DNA from: Flavobacterium soyangense
Lineage (GTDB): Bacteria; Bacteroidota; Bacteroidia; Flavobacteriales; Flavobacteriaceae
Assembly (NCBI RefSeq): GCF_015277675.1
Contig: NZ_JADHEC010000026.1
Span: 1 to 52,351 of the forward strand
Direction: 5' to 3'
DNA: 52,351 nt
The notes under the pieces were generated by a model. That model was not told the DNA's origin. It ran no database searches and worked only from the letters and a program-made list of their open reading frames with translations. Both the position numbers and the translations under genes were made by a program. This document shows, piece by piece, positions 35,795 through 44,434 of this stretch. Positions within the stretch are counted from its first letter, which is position 1. The number at the start of each line of letters is the position of its first letter.

Positions 35795-36625
35795 TTAATT
35801 TGACAGCATTTTTTTAGTTTTCATCAAATCATTGATGGCAATTCGAAGGAAGTTTGGAATCAAAGTTTCATTGGTTCGGTATATTTTATCATCGTCCAAT
35901 AAATCTTCAAGCATATTCCGGAACTTAGTATTGCCCTTCATTTTTTTGATTTTTTCTTTGGATTCCTTATTTCTCAAATTGGAAATAAAACTGATTGGAT
36001 CCGCTTCTGGATGAAATTGAGTTCCAACAAAATAATCCGAAAAACGGACCGCCATAATGGCTCTTTCATATTGAACATAATCTCTGATTTTTTCTAATGA
36101 AATAATTTTAGCGCCTTTTTTCTTAAAAACACTCAATTTAGGTTGTACCACCTGATAATCTCTTGAATCTATGGCATAAAATGGATCGCCAAGTCCTTCA
36201 AAAAGTGGATCTTTAAGTCCTTCTTTAGTTTTATGGATGGTCATCACTCCAAAAGAAGTATCGTGTCGCTTTGTAATTTCGGCTAAACCAAAGTGTTTAC
36301 AGGCCATTTGAAACGAATGACAAATAAACAAAACGTGTTTTTTTACAGTGTTTTTTGTATTCCATTTGGTCAATTCGTCAATGAAATTATAGTATTTCGT
36401 ATCCCAATTTCCATCGCCAATCAAAGGATTTCCAGGGCCGCCAGTCGAGATGTAAATATCGAATTTTTTGATATCCGGTAATTCTGATTTACTTCGAACA
36501 TCAAAAATTTGGAAAGTAACAATTTCATTAAAACGGTTGATAATGTCAATAATACATCGCATTCCCTGATTGGGTTCGCCATTATACATATCTAAAACCG
36601 CTATTTTTATAGTATTATTATTCAT
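35795..36625 (-). CDS. Class I glutamine amidotransferase-like protein
   Basis: 276 aa. The GATase1 fold shows an intact triad: nucleophile in HVLFICHSFQMAC (residue near 105), and GTQFHPEADP with His and Glu. The usual Gly before Cys is replaced by Ile. These domains release ammonia from glutamine or act as gamma-glutamyl hydrolases (as in PuuD-like enzymes). Being 15 bp upstream of the ATP-grasp-like gene and downstream of the GCS2 gene, it may supply ammonia for amide formation or trim a gamma-glutamyl product. The C-terminal ~75 residues are helical and unassigned. Confidence 0.82.
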   Translation of the reverse strand: MNNNTIKIAVLDMYNGEPNQGMRCIIDIINRFNEIVTFQIFDVRSKSELPDIKKFDIYISTGGPGNPLIGDGNWDTKYYNFIDELTKWNTKNTVKKHVLFICHSFQMACKHFGLAEITKRHDTSFGVMTIHKTKEGLKDPLFEGLGDPFYAIDSRDYQVVQPKLSVFKKKGAKIISLEKIRDYVQYERAIMAVRFSDYFVGTQFHPEADPISFISNLRNKESKEKIKKMKGNTKFRNMLEDLLDDDKIYRTNETLIPNFLRIAINDLMKTKKMLSN

Positions 36626-36721
36626 TATTTTATTTTAGGAAACTGTAAACTTTGTGCAAATATAATTTTTTTAAAAGGCAATTTCAAGCTGATTATTGAA
36701 AACTGATCACTGAACACTTCA

Positions 36722-37828
36722 TCAAAGTCCTTTTGTAAATTCATTTGTAATAAAATCAACAACCTTAGTCAAATCATTTGTATTTTCAAAAACCGCCAAT
36801 TGTTTATCAGCTCCGGTTCCGTTTTTCATAATTTCATAAACGTAATTAATTTGTTCCCGACTTCCCAATTCATCAACTACATCATCAACAAATTCAAGTA
36901 ATTCAACGATGAGCATCTTAGTTTCTACTTCTTTTTGAAGCCCGAAATCAATCATATGACCTTCAATTCCATAACGTGCGGCACGGAATTTATTTTCTTT
37001 TATCAATGCCAATCTGTAGATATTGAAACTCATATTATTCAAGGACAATTTATATAATTTTGCCACTATTGCTTGAATAATGGATACAATACACATCGTT
37101 TCATTAACGGTTAAACACATATCACAAATTCGAAATTCAATCGTGTCATAAAACGGATGCAACCGCAAATCCCACCAAATTTTCTTGGGATTATCGATAC
37201 AATTGGTTTTAACCAAAGTATCCAGAAAATTATCATAGGAAGAAACGGAATCAAAATATTCAGGCAATCCAGTTCTGGGAAACTTATCAAAAACTTTGGT
37301 TCTAAAAGACTTATAACCAGTTTGCCTTCCTTCCCAAAAAGGGGAGTTGGTAGAAAGCGCAAAAATATGTGGCAAGAAATAACAGGCTTGATTCATTAAT
37401 TGCAAACCAATTTCACGGTTTTCAATTCCAACGTGGCAATGCATTCCGAAAATTAAATTTGAACGTGCAGCATCTTGTAACTCATTGATAATGTTGTGAT
37501 AACGCGGATCGTCAGTTATGGGTTGGTCTTGCCATTTCGAAAAAGGATGCGTTCCTGCACCTCCCACAATTAGTCCTTGTTTATCAGCTAAATCAACGAT
37601 ATGCCCTCTCAAAGATTTGATCTCGGCTTCAGCTTCCTGGATGTTTTTACAAATATTGGTACCAACTTCGACCACAGATTGGTGCATTTCGGCTTTGACT
37701 TGTTCGTTTAAAATTACTTTTGCTCCATCAACAATTTTGGATAAGTGGGAACGTAAATCTCTTGTTTCAGGATCAATAATTTGGTATTCTTCTTCAACTC
37801 CAAGCGTAAAAACAGGTAATTTTTTCAT
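36722..37828 (-). CDS. GCS2/YbdK-family carboxylate-amine ligase
   Basis: 368 aa. The N-terminal FTLGVEEEYQIIDPETRDLR is the GCS2 signature (acidic metal-binding residues), with GTHPFSKWQDQPITDDPRY and FGMHCHVGIENRE further on. The family (glutamate-cysteine ligase 2) makes gamma-glutamyl or similar amide bonds from ATP; YbdK has weak glutamate-cysteine ligase activity. It lies 14 bp after the ATP-grasp gene upstream in the operon, so two ligases act in the same pathway. This argues for a peptide-like product rather than plain glutathione synthesis. Confidence 0.88.
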   Translation of the reverse strand: MKKLPVFTLGVEEEYQIIDPETRDLRSHLSKIVDGAKVILNEQVKAEMHQSVVEVGTNICKNIQEAEAEIKSLRGHIVDLADKQGLIVGGAGTHPFSKWQDQPITDDPRYHNIINELQDAARSNLIFGMHCHVGIENREIGLQLMNQACYFLPHIFALSTNSPFWEGRQTGYKSFRTKVFDKFPRTGLPEYFDSVSSYDNFLDTLVKTNCIDNPKKIWWDLRLHPFYDTIEFRICDMCLTVNETMCIVSIIQAIVAKLYKLSLNNMSFNIYRLALIKENKFRAARYGIEGHMIDFGLQKEVETKMLIVELLEFVDDVVDELGSREQINYVYEIMKNGTGADKQLAVFENTNDLTKVVDFITNEFTKGL

Positions 37829-37842
37829 GTTGATTAAAGTTG

Positions 37843-38793
37843 TTATTTAACTGAAACTGCATCTTTAATAAAAGTTCCCCAAGTTAAATTCATTTTTCCG
37901 GGTTTCTGCTTTTTGGCAGCTGAGATTGCCATTTTTGCTGCATGTTCCACAACCCATTCAAAATTTTCTACTCCAACGGAAGTCAACTCGGCATCAGGTG
38001 CTGGATTTCCAAAATCAATCGCATAAGGAATTCCATCACGAACGGCAAATTCAACGGTATTAAAATCATAACCTAAACCTTTGCAAAGTCTTAAAGTATA
38101 GTCTTTTACAGTAGCCAATAATTTTTTATCAACTGGCTGTCCGTCAATCACATAACGCAAATGATGTGGATTTCTGGGTTCGTATTGCATAATGCGAACA
38201 TCTTTGCAACCCAAACAATACACTCGAAAATATTCTGTAAAAACAATTTCTTCCTGTAACATCATTACTAATTGTCCCGTTTCTTGATGTTTCTCCCAAA
38301 ATTCTTCTTTATTTTCTAGTCTGTAAACATTTTTCCAACCGCCACCGGCATAGGGTTTCATATAAGCCGGAAAACCGATATAATCAAAAATCCCTTCCCA
38401 ATCCATTGGATATTTTAAGTTTCGGAAAGATTTCTCTGTTGTATCTGTTGGATGTTCCGCTGAGGGAATAATCACGGTATTGGGTAACGGAACGCCTAAA
38501 GTATCTGCCAAAGCATTGTTGAAAAATTTATCGTCAGCACTCCACCAAAAAGGGTTGTTGATGACATTCGTTCCTGTCAAAGCAGCGTTTTTTAGGTATG
38601 CTCTATAAAACGGAACATCTTGTGAAATTCGGTCTATGATTACTGCATATTCACCGTCTTTATTTTGAACCACTTTGTCTATAGAAACGGCTTCGGCAAT
38701 GATTCCTTTTTCGTTTTTTGAGTTAACTCTGTCTATAAATGCTTGCGGAAAAGTATCTTCCATCCCAAATAATATTCCTATTTTTTTACTCAT
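37843..38793 (-). CDS. ATP-grasp ligase
   Basis: 316 aa. A short pre-ATP-grasp domain starts KKIGILFGMEDTFPQAFI; the ATP-grasp part has AYMKPYAGGGWKNVYRL (ATP-binding Lys with glycine loop) and NTVEFAVRDGIPYAIDFGNPAPD (metal-binding Glu/Asp/Asn set). It resembles the RimK/D-Ala-D-Ala ligase superfamily rather than a named enzyme. It lies 74 bp downstream of the esterase gene and 14 bp upstream of the GCS2 gene, so the three are likely cotranscribed. Confidence 0.82.
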   Translation of the reverse strand: MSKKIGILFGMEDTFPQAFIDRVNSKNEKGIIAEAVSIDKVVQNKDGEYAVIIDRISQDVPFYRAYLKNAALTGTNVINNPFWWSADDKFFNNALADTLGVPLPNTVIIPSAEHPTDTTEKSFRNLKYPMDWEGIFDYIGFPAYMKPYAGGGWKNVYRLENKEEFWEKHQETGQLVMMLQEEIVFTEYFRVYCLGCKDVRIMQYEPRNPHHLRYVIDGQPVDKKLLATVKDYTLRLCKGLGYDFNTVEFAVRDGIPYAIDFGNPAPDAELTSVGVENFEWVVEHAAKMAISAAKKQKPGKMNLTWGTFIKDAVSVK

Positions 38794-38867
38794 TTTTATA
38801 TTGCTTTTTTGTTTTCGTGAATCTACGATTTCATCTTATTATTTTTTAACCTTTATACTTTTTACTT

Positions 38868-39581
38868 TTAAAAAAACTTAATTCTTGACAAATAATGCGG
38901 AAACATTTCTTTCCAAACTGGCCAATCATGTTCTCGATCTTGTCGAATATCAAGCCAATGATGAATGTTTCGTTCGCTTAAAACTCTGCTTAACTTAAGA
39001 TTCGCATTATAGCAAATATCCCAGTTAGAGGTTCCTAAACAAATATCCATATTCCATAATTCGTGGTCATTCAGCCCATATAAATAATCTTCAGGATTGT
39101 TATAGAACACGTCGTCATTATGAAAACCATCCATAAAACTTTTGATGTTGAAAGCTCCGCCCATAGAGAAAACATGACTCACATAACCTGGATGACGAAA
39201 CGCAAAATTGGCAGCATGATAACCTCCAAAACTACAACCGGCAACAGCAACTTTTCCAGAAGGGGTATTGTTTTTAACTTTTTCGACGATTTCGTGGCAG
39301 ATCATTTTGTCATACCAAGTATGATTCTCTATCCGGTAAACGGGATGTATATCTTTGTTGTAAAAGCTGTCTTTGTCGATACTTGCAGGGCAAAATATTT
39401 GGATTAGTCCTTGTTCTATAAACCATTTTGCCGATTCAATCAAGCCCATATCTTTGTTTTCATGAAAGCTTCCCATAGAAGTAGGAAATAAAATTATAGG
39501 GTATCCAGAATGACCGAAAACCAACATTTCTATATCTCGATTAAGATTTGGGGAGTACCATTTGAAATATTCTTCTTTCAT
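38868..39581 (-). CDS. Esterase-family alpha/beta hydrolase
   Basis: 237 aa from the ATG at 39581 (MKEEYFKWYS). A longer frame from 39647 adds 22 hydrophobic residues, but the sequence from 39581 fits the family start, so the longer form is less likely. The nucleophile elbow is AGCSFGGYHA; the C-terminal REHDWPVWKE holds the catalytic His. It is an esterase_D/pfam00756-like hydrolase, related in type to the C-terminal domain of the protein at 24233-25369. It is the first gene of the - strand ligase operon. Confidence 0.8.
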   Translation of the reverse strand: MKEEYFKWYSPNLNRDIEMLVFGHSGYPIILFPTSMGSFHENKDMGLIESAKWFIEQGLIQIFCPASIDKDSFYNKDIHPVYRIENHTWYDKMICHEIVEKVKNNTPSGKVAVAGCSFGGYHAANFAFRHPGYVSHVFSMGGAFNIKSFMDGFHNDDVFYNNPEDYLYGLNDHELWNMDICLGTSNWDICYNANLKLSRVLSERNIHHWLDIRQDREHDWPVWKEMFPHYLSRIKFF

Positions 39582-39690
39582 TAATTTATTTTTAACAATT
39601 ATAATGAAATTTATTAAGCAAAAAACATAAATAATTAAAGAAAACAATGTTTATCAAAAAAAATATTACCAATAATTAAATGGCATTAGA

Positions 39691-40077
39691 TTAAAATAAT
39701 TGCACTTGACTTTTCAACCTTTCAATAAGCATATTCATCATTCTCTTGTTGAGGCTTTCAGCGTTTTTTATGTATTGCAAATATTCATCAGTTGTAAATA
39801 ATCCTAAAATCATTCCCTTCAAAGCATTTCTGAACTTGATATCTTTTTGAATAGCATTTTCAATCATTGCCATTTTTTTCTCTATTGTTAATGCACTGTA
39901 ATCTATTTTGTTTTTCGCTAGGTGATTAATAAAGGAAGCTACCAACAAATCGTTTTGCAACTTTAAAATTGGACGAAGTACTTCATTTTGAAACAGTTCA
40001 TCTGATGATGATTGAGTGTTTATAGTACCAATTGTTTCTCCTCGAAATTCTTTTAAAAAAACATCTCTTTGATTCAT
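39691..40077 (-). CDS. Conserved hypothetical protein
   Basis: 128 aa, mostly helical, with no signal peptide or membrane segment. I do not recognise a named domain. It has the periodicity of a small helical bundle (LTIEKKMAMIENAIQKDIKF, YIKNAESLNKRMMNMLIERL). From memory, proteins of this size and style occur widely in Flavobacteriia. It is divergent from the thioesterase gene, with a 69-bp shared upstream region, and may be cotranscribed with nothing. Confidence 0.65.
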   Translation of the reverse strand: MNQRDVFLKEFRGETIGTINTQSSSDELFQNEVLRPILKLQNDLLVASFINHLAKNKIDYSALTIEKKMAMIENAIQKDIKFRNALKGMILGLFTTDEYLQYIKNAESLNKRMMNMLIERLKSQVQLF

Positions 40078-40146
40078 TTTTTTTTCTTTAAAAATAAAAA
40101 AAATTGCGATAAGAATACCTTAATTTCGTATTTATAAAAAAACAAT

Positions 40147-40536
40147 ATGCGATTTCATACTAGAAAATGGGTAAAACCTGAAGATTTAAATCCAAACGGA
40201 ACATTATTTGGTGGAAAATTATTGGCTTGGTTAGACGAAGAATTGGCTTTATACACCATTATCCAATTGGAAAACCCCAGAATTGTGACCAAGCATATGT
40301 CGGAAATTAATTTCAGAAGTTCAGCAAAACAAGGTGATATTATCGAAATAGGTATTGATGTGGTAAAATTTGGGAACACTTCGATTGCGCTAAAGTGTGA
40401 AGCGCGGAATATGATGACACGCGAAACGATTATTTCTATAGACAGCATCACAATGGTAAGTTTAGGTACTGATGGTAAGCCAAAAGCACACGGTAAAACA
40501 GAAATTGAATATATAAAAGACCGCTTGGAAGACTAG
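40147..40536 (+). CDS. Acyl-CoA thioesterase (hotdog fold, YciA-like)
   Basis: 129 aa, a single hotdog domain. LNPNGTLFGGKLLAWLDEELALYT holds the conserved Asn/Gly motif and the catalytic Asp of the 4HBT/YciA group, and INFRSSAKQGDIIEIG follows. It hydrolyses acyl-CoA thioesters in the cytosol; chain-length preference is unknown. It converges on the MscS-type gene with 4 bp between stops. Confidence 0.87.
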   Translation: MRFHTRKWVKPEDLNPNGTLFGGKLLAWLDEELALYTIIQLENPRIVTKHMSEINFRSSAKQGDIIEIGIDVVKFGNTSIALKCEARNMMTRETIISIDSITMVSLGTDGKPKAHGKTEIEYIKDRLED

Positions 40537-40540
40537 TGTT

Positions 40541-41797
40541 TTATTTCTGAATTCCTTTTTCTGTTGGTATTTCAGAAATTTCTAAATCAAAAAAGGGAAC
40601 CGAAGCTATTATATGATCAAATATGTCTGCCATAATATATTCGTAATTTTCAAATTTTTTGTCTTTCGAAAAAGCATATACTTCAAGAGGAACGCCATAC
40701 GATGTAGATTGCAATTGGCGACAAACCATAATTAAATCCTTATTTAATCCCGGATAATTATGAAGATATTGAGTGATATATTTGCGAAATAGACCCAGAT
40801 TTGTCATATTCCGACCGTTGATAGCAATTGATTTATCAATATTATTATTGGTATTGTACTTGTCAATTTCTGTTTTTCTGGTGTCTATATAAGCACTTAT
40901 AAGCTGAATTTTTTTAAAATCAACTAATTCTGATTCATTTAAAAACCGAATGCTACTGGCTTTTATTAGAATATGTCTTTTGATTCGTCGTCCATCAGAA
41001 TCAATCATTCCGCGCCAATTTTGAAAGGAATCCGATATCAAACTATAAGTGGGAATTGTGGTAGTGGTATTGTCAAAATTTCGAACCTTAACCGTAGCAA
41101 GATTGATTTCGATTACATCACCGTCGACACCAAATTTTTCCATTGTAACCCAATCTCCAATTCGAACCATATCATTTATGGCTACCTGCACACTGGCAAC
41201 AAATCCTAAAATGGTATCTCTAAAAATTAAGATTATCAATGCCGAAATCGCCCCTAATATAGTAAGGAGATCTTTTTCATTTATATCAAATAATCTTGAA
41301 ATAATTATGGTAATTCCAAACAACCACAAAACAATATTGATGACCTGAATGAAGCTGTCAATAGGTTTATCGCTGTATCGAGGAATTAGCTTTAAATAAT
41401 ATCTTAAAATATTAAAAGCTGTGCGTATAATCATTATTATCAGGACGATAATAAAAATACCAACGGTTTTTCCAAAAAAGAACTCCCAATAATCGTATTT
41501 TTCTAAGAGTATTGGAACGGATTTATAAACAAATAATAATGGAAATAAATAAAATAAATATTGACCCCTTATCTTTTCTATTATAAAATCATCAAATGTG
41601 TTTTTTGTCCTTTTTACTATTGACCGAACACTTTTATCCAAAACAAATCGAAATACTATAAAAATCACATAGGCCAAAACGCACATTATGGCAATATTTA
41701 TAAGCAAACTTAGGTAAGATGCAATCGTGTATTCAAATCCTAATTTTCTAAATAAGGGATAGCACCAACCAAAGATTTTTTCGAGTAAATTATGCAT
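40541..41797 (-). CDS. MscS-type mechanosensitive channel (YbdG-like)
   Basis: 418 aa. Four to five membrane helices (about 20-175) lead into the MscS beta domain with VASVQVAINDMVRIGDWVTMEKFGVDGDVIEINLATVKVRNFDNTTTTIPTYSL. The GDW(V/I) and the long insertion near the C-terminus (ASSIRFLNESEL) fit the YbdG/miniconductance group. These channels release solutes on hypo-osmotic shock. The start overlaps the DUF3817 gene upstream by 8 bp, so the two are cotranscribed. Confidence 0.88.
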   Translation of the reverse strand: MHNLLEKIFGWCYPLFRKLGFEYTIASYLSLLINIAIMCVLAYVIFIVFRFVLDKSVRSIVKRTKNTFDDFIIEKIRGQYLFYLFPLLFVYKSVPILLEKYDYWEFFFGKTVGIFIIVLIIMIIRTAFNILRYYLKLIPRYSDKPIDSFIQVINIVLWLFGITIIISRLFDINEKDLLTILGAISALIILIFRDTILGFVASVQVAINDMVRIGDWVTMEKFGVDGDVIEINLATVKVRNFDNTTTTIPTYSLISDSFQNWRGMIDSDGRRIKRHILIKASSIRFLNESELVDFKKIQLISAYIDTRKTEIDKYNTNNNIDKSIAINGRNMTNLGLFRKYITQYLHNYPGLNKDLIMVCRQLQSTSYGVPLEVYAFSKDKKFENYEYIMADIFDHIIASVPFFDLEISEIPTEKGIQK

Positions 41798-42107
41798 TTC
41801 TTAAATATTTTTTTTCAACGTAAAAAGTTGCAAAAGGCAAAAGTGATGCAATTAATATAATTGACGATGTTTTCAAATTCCATTCTTGGGAATTTTTAAG
41901 TAAACCCGCCAACAAAACATATCCTATAAATAGTATTCCGTGAGTCATTCCTATGGGATACAACAAACTTTTATAAAGTTCTATATTTGAAGGCTTTATT
42001 AAAAGCATATTGGCAAATAAAACCAAATAGGATATTCCTTCCAGGATTGCTATAATTTTGAACGATTTGAGCATTAAATAATGATGTTTAAAAATTTCTT
42101 CTGGCAA
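41790..42107 (-). CDS. DUF3817 membrane protein
   Basis: 105 aa with three predicted membrane helices. FKIIAILEGISYLVLF at the start and YPIGMTHGILFIGYVLL in the middle are the DUF3817 pattern. The function is unknown. It overlaps the start of the MscS-type gene by 8 bp. Confidence 0.82.
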   Translation of the reverse strand: MPEEIFKHHYLMLKSFKIIAILEGISYLVLFANMLLIKPSNIELYKSLLYPIGMTHGILFIGYVLLAGLLKNSQEWNLKTSSIILIASLLPFATFYVEKKYLRNA

Positions 42108-42181
42108 AATTAGGTATTATCCTTGATTTTTAAAGTATTCAATCCTAAACTAATTTACTTTTGCAACAATAAACTGAGATA

Positions 42182-42712
42182 ATGAGCAAACGCGATTTAA
42201 AAAAATACCTTTCGGAACTCAATAAAACCCAACTCGAAGAACAAATTATTGAGTTGTATGAAAAATTCAGTGCTGTAAAAATCTATTATGATTTTGTTTT
42301 TAATCCAAAAGAGGAAACCTTGTTGCAGGAATGCAAACTTAAAATTTCGAATGAATATTTTCCGCCAAGAACTTCCGCAAAAAAAGCAAGAAAGCCCAAG
42401 ATGCGTCGTTCCGTTTCCCAAAAATTCATCAAGCACTTTATCCTTTTGGGAGTTGATGCTTTTATAATTGGAGATGTTATGCTTTATTCCATTGAAATTG
42501 CCCAAACTTTTTCGGCTGATAGAGTAGTGAAGCAGGAATTATTTTTTAAAAGTATGTTTAATTCTTTTGAACAAGCTATAATTTTTATGATTGCTAATGG
42601 AATTCTAAATGAGTTCAAACCCAGAATCATTGCTATAAATGATGAAACAATGCGCCAAAACTGGTATAATAAACAGGAATTTGATGCCATTATTGAACGT
42701 TTAGAATATTAG
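42182..42712 (+). CDS. DUF6155 family protein
   Basis: 176 aa, soluble and helical. MSKRDLKKYLSELNKTQLEEQIIELYEKF and VYYDF-like KIYYDFVFNPKEE are the DUF6155 start. A basic patch (KKARKPKMRRS) follows near residue 68. The function is unknown. It is a single gene between divergent DUF3817 and the helicase. Confidence 0.72.
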   Translation: MSKRDLKKYLSELNKTQLEEQIIELYEKFSAVKIYYDFVFNPKEETLLQECKLKISNEYFPPRTSAKKARKPKMRRSVSQKFIKHFILLGVDAFIIGDVMLYSIEIAQTFSADRVVKQELFFKSMFNSFEQAIIFMIANGILNEFKPRIIAINDETMRQNWYNKQEFDAIIERLEY

Positions 42713-42820
42713 AAAAAAGTCCATAATCGTTTTTATTTAATCACTCTTCTTTTTTTAAGGTTTAATTTAGTGGAATAACTCTTTTTTAGGTGTATTTTTG
42801 CAAAAATCCAATAAAAAACA

Positions 42821-44353
42821 ATGTCTCAAAACACTTTAGAAACAGAAAATAAAAAAGAGCTTTATTCGTATCAAAAAGGAGATATAGAAACCATTTTTGA
42901 GCGATTAGAAAATGCACCCGCTAATCATCATTTGTTATACCAATTGCCTACCGGCGGGGGTAAAACTGTGGTTTTTTCAGAAATTGTTCGGCAATATTTG
43001 TCAAAGCACAATAAAAAAGTAGTCGTTTTGACCCATCGAATTGAATTGTGTAAGCAAACTTCAAAAATGCTGAAAGGATTTGATGTAAAAAATAAAATTA
43101 TCAACAGCAAAGTCAAAGAGCTTTTGGATCAAAACGATTATTCCTGTTTTGTGGCAATGGTCGAAACTTTGAAAAATAGAATCAATGATGAAAAATTGCA
43201 TCTTGATAATATTGGTTTGGTGATTATTGATGAAGCACATTACAATTCATTTCGAAAACTTTTGAGTTCTTTCAAAAATGCCTTTATTCTGGGAGTTACC
43301 GCAACACCTTTGAGTTCAAATATTAAGTTGCCAATGCACGAAAATTATGATGAATTGATTGTTGGAGACAATATTAGTTCGTTAATTGATAAAGGCTTTT
43401 TGGCGAAAGCCGTTACCTATAGTTATGATGTAGGATTGACTTCGTTAAAAGTAGGAATAAATGGTGATTACACCGTAAAATCATCCGATGATTTATATAC
43501 AAATATGGCGATGCAGGAAAAATTATTGCACGCATACACAGAGAAATCACTAGGAAAGAAAACCTTAATTTTCAATAACGGAATCAATACGTCATTATAT
43601 GTATACGAAACTTTTAGAGAAGCCGGATACGTCATTCGTCATCTTGACAACACCAGCAGCACCGAAGAACGGAAAGATATTTTGCAATGGTTCAAGAAAA
43701 CTCCAGACGCTATATTAACATCGGTTGGGATTCTTACTACAGGTTTTGACGAACCTACAGTTGAAACCATTATATTAAACAGAGCCACGAAATCATTGAC
43801 TTTATACTTTCAAATGATTGGTCGCGGTTCTAGAAAATTGCCCAATAAAGACACCTTCAATGTGATCGATTTAGGAAATAATGCCGCACGTTTTGGGTTG
43901 TGGAGTGAGTCAGTAAACTGGCAACATATCTTTAAATCACCTGAATTCTATCTGGAAAACTTGCGTGACGATACTGAAATTGAATTGTATTTCAAATACA
44001 CAATGCCACCGGAATTGCGCGCTAAATTCAGCAAAACGAAAATTGTTACTTTTGATGTAGATGAAGAACACAAACTTGCCATTGCACAAAATCTGCGCTC
44101 CAAAATTGTTTTAGACAAATCTTTAGATCAACATGCCGCTATGTGCGTCGACAATTCCGAAGAATTAAGGGATGCAAAAGCATTATGCAAAGAGTTAGAA
44201 CCAGATATCGAATGTCGTTTAAAACGTTATGCCAAATGTTTGAGTCAATGCAGCAAAAATTACCGTGAATGGTTAGTTGAGGACTATAAACTGAAACTTA
44301 CTTTATTGATAGGGAAAAAGTATCGCGAAAAAATTATGAACGAAGCAGATTAA
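42821..44353 (+). CDS. DEAD/DEAH-box superfamily II helicase (SSL2-like)
   Basis: 510 aa. The helicase core has motif I LPTGGGKTVVF, Ia VVLTHRIELCKQT, motif II IDEAH, motif III VTATP, motif V LTTGFDEPTVE and motif VI QMIGRGSRKLP. A C-terminal ~110-residue extension follows. It resembles RecQ-unrelated, UvrB/SSL2-type DNA or RNA helicases. Specific role is unknown. It is 81 bp upstream of a second helicase gene in the same direction. Confidence 0.9.
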   Translation: MSQNTLETENKKELYSYQKGDIETIFERLENAPANHHLLYQLPTGGGKTVVFSEIVRQYLSKHNKKVVVLTHRIELCKQTSKMLKGFDVKNKIINSKVKELLDQNDYSCFVAMVETLKNRINDEKLHLDNIGLVIIDEAHYNSFRKLLSSFKNAFILGVTATPLSSNIKLPMHENYDELIVGDNISSLIDKGFLAKAVTYSYDVGLTSLKVGINGDYTVKSSDDLYTNMAMQEKLLHAYTEKSLGKKTLIFNNGINTSLYVYETFREAGYVIRHLDNTSSTEERKDILQWFKKTPDAILTSVGILTTGFDEPTVETIILNRATKSLTLYFQMIGRGSRKLPNKDTFNVIDLGNNAARFGLWSESVNWQHIFKSPEFYLENLRDDTEIELYFKYTMPPELRAKFSKTKIVTFDVDEEHKLAIAQNLRSKIVLDKSLDQHAAMCVDNSEELRDAKALCKELEPDIECRLKRYAKCLSQCSKNYREWLVEDYKLKLTLLIGKKYREKIMNEAD

Positions 44354-44434
44354 TTTTCAGTAGCAATATATACGTCAGTTCGCTTTACTCGTGTTCCGCT
44401 ATCATACCAATTTATAAATTATTAAATCTAAAAA

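Noticed and set aside
39582..39647. Signal-like extension of the esterase at 38868-39581
   Set aside because: The hydrophobic stretch is AT-rich leader DNA; related proteins start at MKEEYF-like sequence and act in the cytosol.
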